DNA of 64,000 nucleotides from CAJBVW01 sp964457335. Lineage in GTDB: Bacteria; Myxococcota_A; UBA796; SXON01. The translations under genes were made by a program, and so were the position numbers. The stretch spans positions 50,199 through 114,198 of the forward strand of contig CAYWGD010000007.1 in assembly GCA_964457335.1 (NCBI GenBank), read 5' to 3'. The notes beneath the pieces were generated by a model. That model was not told where the DNA came from and searched no databases. It was given only the letters and a program-made list of their open reading frames with translations. Below, in pieces: positions 8,428 through 14,884 of the stretch (positions are counted from its first letter, which is position 1; every line of letters starts with the position of its first letter).

Positions 8428-9902
8428 CGGGCCCCCGCCGTCGTGAACGTGAAGCTGAACGTGTCGTCCATCGCGTTGCCGTGCACGTCGGTGACGCCGT
8501 CGACCTCCACCGTGTAGGTGGTGCCCGCCGCGAGCGGTGCCTTGGGTGTGTAGGACACGATGGTCTCCTGGGTGGAGACCCAGCCCTCCACGGGCGCGCC
8601 GTCGCCGTCGGTCAGCCGCACGGAGCCGGGGTACGCGCTCGCGGGCTCGACGAGCTCGTCGAAGCCGATCCCCACGCGGGCGCCCACGTACCAGCCGCCC
8701 GTGCCGTCGTCCGGGTTGGTGGCGAGGACGGTCGGCCCGGTGGTGTCGGGGTCGGTGCGCCAGGGCATCACGACCGTGGCCACGTCGGTCTCGGGCTCGT
8801 CGACGGAGAGCAGCGCCACGTTGCCCCAGGGCACGGCGGTGTCGAGGTCGCCGGCGAGGTCGCCGGTGCCGACCAACGTTGGGCTCGTCGGGTCGGTGGC
8901 GTCCCAGATCGAGGCGTGGTCGGACTCGCCGACGAAGAGGAAGCCCTCGTCGTAGAAGACGTAGCCGGCGTTCCCGTCGTGGACGGTGTCGCCGACGAAC
9001 GCCGGGGCCGTCGGGTCGGAGATGTCCATCAGGATGGGCCCGCCGCCGCCCTCCTTGCGGGCGAAGAGCGCGAGGTCGCCCACGCGGTTGCCGTGGTAGG
9101 TCTCGACCGCCTCGCCGTCGCGCGTGACCGTCGAGAAGGGCGATCCGGGCAGCAACGTGGGGTTTTCGGGGTCGGAGATGTCGAGGAGCGCCGCCTGCGT
9201 CTGCTCGGCGCTCGTGACGAGGAGCTCGTTGCCGAGCGCGAACACGCCGCCCGCGCGGAGCCCGAAGCTCACCTGGTTCACGAGCTCGGGGGCCGTGGGG
9301 TCCGTCGCGTCGACGACGAAGATGCCGTTGTCGGCGCTCGCGACGTACAACCAGGGGTATTGCCAGAACACGGACAGCGTGACGCGCGTGTAGGAGTCCG
9401 GGTACCAGGAGTCGGGGAGCGCGAGCATCGCGCCCGGCGCGGGGGCGGTCTCGTCCGAGAGGTCCCAGAAGAGCACGCCGGAGTCGGTACCGCCGTACAC
9501 CTTCCCGTTCGCGACGGTCCAGTCGCCGGCGTGGGGGTCGTCCTCGGGGAGGTACACGAACCCCATCGCGTGGGTCTCGCGGAGGTCCTGGGAGAGCCCG
9601 TCGCCGACGCGCGCGGGGGCGCAGGGGTCGCCCAGGTCGAAGAGCGTGAGGCCGCCGTTGCCCCACTCGGGCGCCCAGGGGAGGACGAGGTGGCCGCGGT
9701 AGGGCACCTGGAGGTTGTGGTGCAGCGCGTCGCCTTCGAGGCCGTCGAGCGACGCGCACGCCGTCCAGAGCTCGTCTTCCGAGAACGCGCGGCCGGGGGA
9801 GCCGGGGCCGCGCAACGTCGGGCCCGCCTCCCAGAAATTCCAGGATGCCGGCTTGCCGCTGTCGTCGGGGCCGGCGGTGCACGCGAGGAGGAGGAGCAAC
9901 AT
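8424..9902 (-). CDS. LVIVD-repeat lipoprotein with C-terminal Ig-like domain
   Basis: 492 aa from ATG 9902, whose product begins MLLLLLAC (lipobox Cys 8). The ORF extends further upstream, but this start fits the signal. The body repeats units such as PELVNQVSFGLRAGGVFALGNELLVTS...LLDISDPENPTLL, the LVIVD/beta-propeller repeat found in surface proteins. The last ~95 residues (TGPTVLATNPDDGTGG...TTYTVEVDGVTDVHGNAM) look like a bacterial Ig-like (SbsA-type) domain. It is the first gene of a coupled set with the MauG-like lipoprotein, suggesting the two exported proteins work together. Binding target unknown. Confidence 0.87.
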   Translation of the reverse strand: MLLLLLACTAGPDDSGKPASWNFWEAGPTLRGPGSPGRAFSEDELWTACASLDGLEGDALHHNLQVPYRGHLVLPWAPEWGNGGLTLFDLGDPCAPARVGDGLSQDLRETHAMGFVYLPEDDPHAGDWTVANGKVYGGTDSGVLFWDLSDETAPAPGAMLALPDSWYPDSYTRVTLSVFWQYPWLYVASADNGIFVVDATDPTAPELVNQVSFGLRAGGVFALGNELLVTSAEQTQAALLDISDPENPTLLPGSPFSTVTRDGEAVETYHGNRVGDLALFARKEGGGGPILMDISDPTAPAFVGDTVHDGNAGYVFYDEGFLFVGESDHASIWDATDPTSPTLVGTGDLAGDLDTAVPWGNVALLSVDEPETDVATVVMPWRTDPDTTGPTVLATNPDDGTGGWYVGARVGIGFDELVEPASAYPGSVRLTDGDGAPVEGWVSTQETIVSYTPKAPLAAGTTYTVEVDGVTDVHGNAMDDTFSFTFTTAGAR

Positions 9903-9961
9903 GGCGGCGTAGTCTACCCCCGGCGCGGTGGTGGTAGCCTGCGTGCACACCCGGAGCGCCC

Positions 9962-10591
9962 GTGCCGACCCGCCAGCATCCCCTCGAAGCGGGCGGCCCC
10001 CCGCGGATCACGCTCACGTGGGGCGCGTTCTGGAAGGACATGCGCGTGCGCCTCGACGACCGCGAGCTCGGGACGATTCCCGACGGGAAGGCGCTCAAGG
10101 CCGGGCGCGACTTTCCCCTCGGCGACGGGACGACGCTCCACGTGCGGCTCGAGCAGGGCTTCGGCAACGCCGGCCTCCGCGTGGAGCGCGACGGCGTGCC
10201 GCTCCCCGGCACGTCCGGGGACCCCGCCGAGCGGCTGAAGCTCGCGTACGGGCTCGTCTACTTCGTCGCGGGGCTCAACGCGGCGCTGGGGCTCGTGGCG
10301 GAGCTCGCGTCCATCGACGTGTTGCTCTCCATCGGCATCGGCTGGGGCACGATCGTGACCGGCGCCATCTACGCGCTGCTCGGGTGGTTCGTGCACAAGC
10401 GGCGCTCGAAGGTGGCCCTCGGCCTCGCGATCGTGCTGTTCGCGCTCGACGGGCTCCTGACGCTCGCGTTCTCGGTCGACGCCGGCGGCACGCCGCCCGT
10501 GGGCGGGCTGGTCGTGCGCGTGTTCTTCATCGTGCAGATGGCGCGCGGGTTCGGGGCGATCCAGGAGCTGAAGGCGTCCAAGGCCGCGTAG
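9962..10591 (+). CDS. Membrane protein of unknown function, four TM helices
   Basis: 209 aa starting at GTG 9962, divergent from the LVIVD gene by 59 bp. The first ~85 residues are soluble and beta-rich (ITLTWGAFWKDMRVRLDDRELGTIPDGKALKAG). Hydrophobic segments follow at about 96-115, 120-144, 150-171 and 182-200. A short basic loop HKRRSK at 145-150 would be cytoplasmic. I do not recognise the family or a catalytic motif. The gene ends 55 bp from the convergent serine protease gene, with a recurrent hairpin between the stops. Confidence 0.7.
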   Translation: MPTRQHPLEAGGPPRITLTWGAFWKDMRVRLDDRELGTIPDGKALKAGRDFPLGDGTTLHVRLEQGFGNAGLRVERDGVPLPGTSGDPAERLKLAYGLVYFVAGLNAALGLVAELASIDVLLSIGIGWGTIVTGAIYALLGWFVHKRRSKVALGLAIVLFALDGLLTLAFSVDAGGTPPVGGLVVRVFFIVQMARGFGAIQELKASKAA

Positions 10592-10595
10592 GTCC

Positions 10596-10628
10596 GGGGG
10601 GCGTTGCGGGGGGCCCGCCCCCCGCCCC
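10596..10628. terminator. Recurrent G-run/C-run hairpin, copy 2, between convergent genes
   Basis: This has the same GGCGTTGCGGGGGG core as at 6286-6322 and 35296-35328. It sits between the stops of the membrane protein (10591) and the protease (10646), where a terminator serving both strands is expected. The terminator function is inferred from position and the strong G/C stem. Confidence 0.55.
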
Positions 10629-10645
10629 AGGAAGACGAACGCCTG

Positions 10646-11746
10646 TCAGCCGCGACGGCGCCGCACCAGGGCGGCGAGACCCAACAACCAGGGCGCGAGG
10701 CCCGGGGCCGCGCTCGTGGCGTCACAGGCGGCGTGCTCCTCGACCTCGCCCTTCGGGCCCTCCGCGATCGGCGCGGGCAGGGGCGGCACGGGCAGGCCCT
10801 GCTCCTCGCACCACGCGCGCGTGCCGTCGGCGCAGCGCTCGCGCATCTGCTCGTCGATCCAGCCCCGGAAGGCCATCACGCGCGTGTCGACGCCGCCGGT
10901 GCGCTCGCAGTCGGTGCTGTCGTAGGCGTGGCTCGTGACGCCGACCACGCGCAGGGTGTCCTCGGCGTCGGTGTCGATGCGGATGAAGGTGGGGCCGCCC
11001 GAGTCGCCGTGGCACTTGCGCACGTCGCCGCGGTCGGGGCCCACCTGGAACTCGTGCTCGCCGAGCTCGCCGAGGGGGGCGTCGCCCATCTGCTTGATGG
11101 CGTAGGTGCCCTCCGGGGGCGACTCGTAGCCGTCGGTGGCCTCCTGCTGGCCCCAGCCCACGACCGTCACGATCTCGCCCTCGACGAGCTGGTCGGTCTC
11201 TTCCTCGGTGGGGATGTACGCGAACGGCGTGTCGAGCACGGGCTCCTCGAGGAAGAGGAGCGCCACGTCGCTGTTCTTCGTCACGCCCATGCCGAGGTCC
11301 ATGAGGTCGAAGTCCTCGTGCGCGACCCAGTCGCTCGCGACGATGCTGTCGTCGGGCCACCCCGGGTTGCGCTGCGTGCCGTCCCAGCGCGACAGGTCGG
11401 CCTGGCGGGTCCAGCGGATCTCGTTGATGTCCATCGAGCCGTAGCCGTAGGTGAACGCCATCTCGTCGAGGCAATGCGCCGCGAGCATGACCACGTCGGG
11501 CGCGATGAGCGTGGACGAGCACACGAGCGTCCGGACGGTGCCGGAGCCGTAGGACCCCATGTCGAGGTCCATGTCCATGATCATGGCGCCGGCCTGGGGG
11601 TACTCGTCGGCGTCGGCCTCCTCGCCGTTGATGATGGGCGCGGCGTCGGGGCCCCCGAGGGGGGCGAGGTCCTCGGCGGCGTCGGCGTAGCGGGCGGGTT
11701 CGGCGGCGAGGGCGGCGAGGACGAGGCTGAGCATGGGCGGCAACAT
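10646..11746 (-). CDS. Secreted trypsin-like serine protease (S1) with MYXO-CTERM-like tail
   Basis: 366 aa. ATG 11746 or the in-frame ATG 11734 (MLSLVLAALAA...) could start it; both leave a signal peptide. The mature form would begin near IINGEEADADEYP, resembling the S1 activation site. The catalytic triad is visible: H91 in LAAHC, D160 in KNSDVALL, S249 in CHGDSGGP. The C-terminus has a conserved Cys, a Pro, the hydrophobic stretch APWLLGLAALV and RRRR, a MYXO-CTERM-like sorting signal for surface attachment. The region between (residues ~50-70) is Met/Asp-rich. It is likely a cell-surface or released digestive protease. Confidence 0.92.
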   Translation of the reverse strand: MLPPMLSLVLAALAAEPARYADAAEDLAPLGGPDAAPIINGEEADADEYPQAGAMIMDMDLDMGSYGSGTVRTLVCSSTLIAPDVVMLAAHCLDEMAFTYGYGSMDINEIRWTRQADLSRWDGTQRNPGWPDDSIVASDWVAHEDFDLMDLGMGVTKNSDVALLFLEEPVLDTPFAYIPTEEETDQLVEGEIVTVVGWGQQEATDGYESPPEGTYAIKQMGDAPLGELGEHEFQVGPDRGDVRKCHGDSGGPTFIRIDTDAEDTLRVVGVTSHAYDSTDCERTGGVDTRVMAFRGWIDEQMRERCADGTRAWCEEQGLPVPPLPAPIAEGPKGEVEEHAACDATSAAPGLAPWLLGLAALVRRRRG

Positions 11747-11945
11747 ACGCGGTCCCCCGGCGAGCCGCGACCGGGGCGCGCGGGCGGCGGCGGAGGGTCC
11801 GCGGCCCCGATCTGCCGCGGGCGAGCGGGCGGATGGCGGGGGCGCGGCCGATTCCCGCGCGGCGTGTCAAGTTTCGTGACGGGCGCGTCCCCGGCGAAGC
11901 GCCGGGGCCGGACCGTTCCGGGCGCGCGCTCCGCGCTTGGCTGGC

Positions 11946-12065
11946 GCGGCCCGGTCGCCCTGGCGGGTGCAGCTCGAAGCGACGTGGCCGCGCCGAGCCG
12001 GCCGCCGGAAGCGGCCGCCCTCCACGCTCCTCGCGCGGCGCTGGCGGGGGCGTTGCACAACGTGG
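11946..12065 (+). repeat. ~120-bp intergenic repeat, copy 1
   Basis: It runs from GCGGCCCGGTCGCCCT through CTCGAAGCGACG and GGCCGCGCCGAGCCGGCC to a GTTGC-CAACG end. The block matches 17719-17841 with scattered mismatches and small gaps. No open frame is conserved between the copies, so a non-coding repeat is likely. The GGCCGCC...GGCGGCC segment within it can form a hairpin. Confidence 0.65.
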
Positions 12066-12088
12066 GGGTGTGGCGTCAGAGCTGGGGG

Positions 12089-12149
12089 GAGCCGGGGTGT
12101 CAGGAATTGATCATTGACGGAGCTGGGGTGTCAGGAATTGATCATTGAC
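12089..12149 (+). repeat. Direct duplication of a ~30-bp unit at the edge of the palindromic element
   Basis: The unit GAGC(C/T)GGGGTGTCAGG followed by AATTGATCATTGAC occurs twice head-to-tail (12089-12118 and 12119-12149). The second copy forms the left arm of the palindrome at 12130-12190. The extra copy could be a remnant of a neighbouring element that lost its right arm. Confidence 0.7.
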
Positions 12150-12190
12150 ACCTACGGCGCAGCCGTAGGTGTCAATGATCAATTCCTGAC
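12130..12190. repeat. REP-like palindromic element, copy 1 (perfect 29-bp stem)
   Basis: The left arm 12130-12158 begins GTCAGGAATTGATCATTGAC and ends CTACGGC. The right arm 12162-12190 is its exact reverse complement, with the 3-nt loop GCA. The same element is at 54609-54679 and a diverged one at about 21124-21192. The size and structure suggest a REP/BIME-like or MITE element. No RAYT transposase is in the window. Confidence 0.85.
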
Positions 12191-12291
12191 GCCCCCTTCC
12201 TCTTCCGGGAGCGCCGCATGCGCCGCGCGATTCGCGGCAGCGCCGCGTGAGGCTGCGTGAGGTGCCTGGAAGGCGGCCGCCTCCGGCGGCC

Positions 12292-12323
12292 GGTCCCGGG
12301 CCGCGTCCGCGCGGCCCGGGACC
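12292..12323. repeat. Perfect 14-bp-stem hairpin in non-coding island
   Basis: Arms 12292-12305 and 12310-12323 (GGTCCCGGGCCGCG and its complement) enclose a 4-nt loop, TCCG. It lies 73-104 bp beyond the stop of the FHA gene, just past the nearer hairpin. It could be a second terminator or part of an intergenic repeat, since the flanking GAGGCGCCCCGCGCCGA recurs near 54556. Confidence 0.5.
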
Positions 12324-12356
12324 GAGGCGCCCCGCGCCGAGCCTGGAAGGGACCGA

Positions 12357-12380
12357 CCCTCGGGCGTCCTCGCCCGAGGG
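12357..12380. terminator. Terminator-like hairpin for the kinase/FHA operon
   Basis: A perfect 10-bp stem (CCCTCGGGCG at 12357-12366 with 12371-12380) has a TCCT loop. It starts 16 bp downstream of the FHA gene stop on the minus strand. No T-run is present; the terminator role is inferred from position. Confidence 0.5.
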
Positions 12381-12395
12381 GCACGCCCGGACGCC

Positions 12396-13127
12396 TCAGC
12401 GCTCGTCGATCACGTCGCTGGGCTGGGCGCGGAGCTCGACCATGCCGTGCAACATGCGGAGGAGGCCCCCGCAGCGGAAGGGCTCGAGCTGGCGGCGGAG
12501 CGCGGCCAGCTGGTGGTCCCAGCGGTTGCGGAAGCGGCGCTCGTCCACGGGGGTCCAGGCGGAGCCGCCGGTGAGGTCGCCGCGGGTGGTGGCGGACCGC
12601 AGCGCGCCGTCCTCGGGCCAGGCGGCCTCCGCGAGGCGCTCCCAGGTGACCGGCCCGTCCGCGGCGAGGAGCGCGGTCAGGATCGCGGCGGAGCGGCCGG
12701 CGACCTCGACCGGCGGGCCGTCGGGGGCGCCCACCTCCACGACGCGCTCCCGCACGCGGAAGACGAGGCGCTCGCGACCCGCGGTGGGCGGGACGACCGG
12801 GGCGCGGCCGTCCACGATCTGCTCGACGCGCAGGACCTGCCCCGGCGCCAGGGCGATCTCCATCCCGAGCGAGAGGGTCGCCTCGGCCACCGGGCGCCCG
12901 CCCACGAAGAGGGGCCCGCCGCGCGCGAGCAGCACGAAGCCGGCCGCGCGCCAGGACAGCTCGGCGTGCACCGTCGCGACGCGGGGATCGTCGACGCGCA
13001 CGGCCGCGAGGGGGGATCGACCGAGGAGGGCGTCGGGGCCGGCCTCGCGGAGGGTGTCGTCGGGGAGCCGGAAGCGGACCAGCGGGACCGTCACGGATTC
13101 CCCGTAGCCGGCGTCCGTCGGTGTCAC
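12396..13127 (-). CDS. FHA-domain protein with C-terminal winged-helix-like domain
   Basis: 243 aa from GTG 13127, which overlaps the upstream stop by 4 bp (GTGA). Residues about 15-105 form an FHA-like phosphothreonine-binding domain (LLGRSPLAAVRVDDPRVATVHAEL...GGRPV). The last ~100 residues (AAILTALLAADGPVTWERLAEAAWPED...NRWDHQLAALRRQLEPF) resemble an OmpR/winged-helix DNA-binding fold, paralogous in layout to the FHA gene at 19938. It closes a coupled operon after two kinase-like/FGE genes. The likely job is to read phosphorylation and act on DNA or another partner; that is inference. The FHA core lacks the common STNGT motif, so binding may be altered. Confidence 0.78.
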   Translation of the reverse strand: MTPTDAGYGESVTVPLVRFRLPDDTLREAGPDALLGRSPLAAVRVDDPRVATVHAELSWRAAGFVLLARGGPLFVGGRPVAEATLSLGMEIALAPGQVLRVEQIVDGRAPVVPPTAGRERLVFRVRERVVEVGAPDGPPVEVAGRSAAILTALLAADGPVTWERLAEAAWPEDGALRSATTRGDLTGGSAWTPVDERRFRNRWDHQLAALRRQLEPFRCGGLLRMLHGMVELRAQPSDVIDER

Positions 13128-14884
13128 AACCCGTCAGCGGCGTTGCGCGCGAGCCGCACCCCCACGGACGGCGCCCGCACGTCGGCCGGGTCGGCGCTCC
13201 GCCAGGCCACGGTCCGCGGGCCGCGGTACCACGAGCCGCCGCGGCTCACGCGCGAGGTCCCCTCGTCGGGGCCGATCGGGTCGGTCACGGGCCCGGCGGG
13301 GTAGGGGCCGTAGCGGTCCCACACCCACTCCTGCGCGTTCCCCAGCAGGTCGTGGAGCCCCCGCGCATTCGGGCGCAGCCGCCCGACGGGGAGGAGGCCC
13401 GGGGCGCCGTCGTCGCAGCTCGCGGTGCGGAAGTTCGCGAAGGTGCAGGGGTCGGCGGCGGCGGCGTCGGCGCGGGCGGCGTACTCCCACTCGGCCTCGG
13501 TGGGGAGGCGCCAGCCGTCGGCGTCGCGGTCCCAGGTCACGACGTCGCCCTCGACGCGGTAGGCCGGGGCGAGACCGTCGCGCGCGCTCCAGGCGTTGGC
13601 GAGGCGGACCGCGTCGAGCCAGGACACGCACACCGCGGGGAGCTCGTCGCCGACGAGGTGGACGCCCTCGTACGGCGAGCACGGGCCGTGCACGATCCCG
13701 CCCCAGCGGCGCGTGGCGGTGGCCGTCGGGTTGGCGCCGAGGAGCGCAGCCCACTGCGCCTGCGTGACCTCCTTCACGCCGAGCAGGAACGGCCGGGTGA
13801 TCGTGACGGGGTGCGCCCGCTCGTCGCCGGTGTGGTCGGGGTCGTCGGGGAGGGAGCCCATGGTGAACGCGCCCGGGGGGACGCGCACGGTCGGGTAGGC
13901 CGGCGGGGGCGGGACCGGGGGCGGGTCGCGCGGGCGGGTGGCGATCAGGGCGAGCGCGGCGGCGAGCAGGGTGAACGCGGCGAGGGCGGCGCGCGCGGAC
14001 GCGCGGCGACGCGGCGGCGTGACAGGGGCGACGGGGGCGTCCAGCGCGGCGAGGAGGCGGGCCGGGTCGCGCAGCCGGACGCGCGGATCGGGCGCGAGGC
14101 AGGCGGCGATGGCGTCGACCAGGTCGGGGGCCGCCACCTGCGCGAGCGCGCGGCGGTCGTCGGAGGTGAGGGCGGCGCAGCGGCGCAGGTCGAGGGCCTC
14201 CTCGGTCGGGACGGTCCCTCCGCCCGCCATCCACGCACGGCCGCGCGGCGTGAGCGTGAGCGCGTTGACGACGGGCGCCTCCGGCGGACGGCCCACGAGG
14301 ACGGCGAACACGCACGCGGCGAGGCCGAACACGTCGTCGCCGGGGCCGAGGCCGAGGGCGTGCTCCGGCGCGATGGACGTCGCCGTCGCGCGGAGCCCGG
14401 TGGTGGCGTCCGCGGCGCGCAGGAGCGGCCGCTCGCCGAGGTCGGCGAAGAAGACGGCGCCTTCGTCGAGGAACACGTTCCCCGGGTGCAGGTTCGGGTG
14501 CGCGAGGCCGGCCTCCCGGACGGCGCACGCGGCGGCGACGAGGTGCCGGGCGAGGGACCTCCGCGCGGCCGGGTCGCCCTCGCCGAGGCGCGCGGAGAGC
14601 GGCGTCCGCCACGGCGTGACGTGGAACCAGCGGCCTTCCCAGCGCCCCACGTCCAGGAGCGGCAGCACGTGGCGGCCCGCGGTGGGATGTTCGCCCCAGG
14701 CGCGCAGGTCCTCCGCCTCGTCCTCGACCCAGGCCCCGTCGCGCCCCGGGAGGCGCGCGAGCTTCACGGCGGCGGCGAGCCCGCCGGGCCCCTCCGCCCG
14801 GTACACGAGCGCGTGCGGGCCGACGACGGGTGGGCCGCGCAGGCGCCAGGTGGCGCCGGTGTCGCCGACGACCTCGTGTTTCAA
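13124..14884 (-). CDS. Membrane pseudokinase with extracytoplasmic FGE-like domain
   Basis: 586 aa. The only sensible start is TTG 14884, overlapping the upstream TGA (TTGA). Residues ~10-280 are kinase-like with K41 in AAVK. The catalytic loop HRDLKPSN is replaced by HPNLHPGN (129-136), so the catalytic Asp is Asn and the Lys is His. DFG reads DLG (148-150). A transmembrane helix lies at about 299-315, followed by a Pro-rich linker and an FGE-sulfatase-type domain (333-586: VPPGAFTMGS, LPTEAEWEYAARA, GNAQEWVWDRYG, RGGSWYRG...VGVRLAR). The paired cysteines of true formylglycine-generating enzymes are absent. It probably acts as a sensor or scaffold for the adjacent kinase-like protein. Confidence 0.85.
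   Translation of the reverse strand: MKHEVVGDTGATWRLRGPPVVGPHALVYRAEGPGGLAAAVKLARLPGRDGAWVEDEAEDLRAWGEHPTAGRHVLPLLDVGRWEGRWFHVTPWRTPLSARLGEGDPAARRSLARHLVAAACAVREAGLAHPNLHPGNVFLDEGAVFFADLGERPLLRAADATTGLRATATSIAPEHALGLGPGDDVFGLAACVFAVLVGRPPEAPVVNALTLTPRGRAWMAGGGTVPTEEALDLRRCAALTSDDRRALAQVAAPDLVDAIAACLAPDPRVRLRDPARLLAALDAPVAPVTPPRRRASARAALAAFTLLAAALALIATRPRDPPPVPPPPAYPTVRVPPGAFTMGSLPDDPDHTGDERAHPVTITRPFLLGVKEVTQAQWAALLGANPTATATRRWGGIVHGPCSPYEGVHLVGDELPAVCVSWLDAVRLANAWSARDGLAPAYRVEGDVVTWDRDADGWRLPTEAEWEYAARADAAAADPCTFANFRTASCDDGAPGLLPVGRLRPNARGLHDLLGNAQEWVWDRYGPYPAGPVTDPIGPDEGTSRVSRGGSWYRGPRTVAWRSADPADVRAPSVGVRLARNAADGL

Larger units (their letters stand above)
11747..12395. other. 649-bp non-coding island made of repeats and hairpins
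   Basis: No credible gene is seen. From left to right it contains G+C sequence, a ~120-bp block (11946-12065) repeated at 17719-17841, two direct copies of a ~30-bp unit (12089-12118 and 12119-12149), a perfect 29-bp palindrome (12130-12190), and two strong hairpins (12292-12323 and 12357-12380) just beyond the FHA gene stop. Confidence 0.75.
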
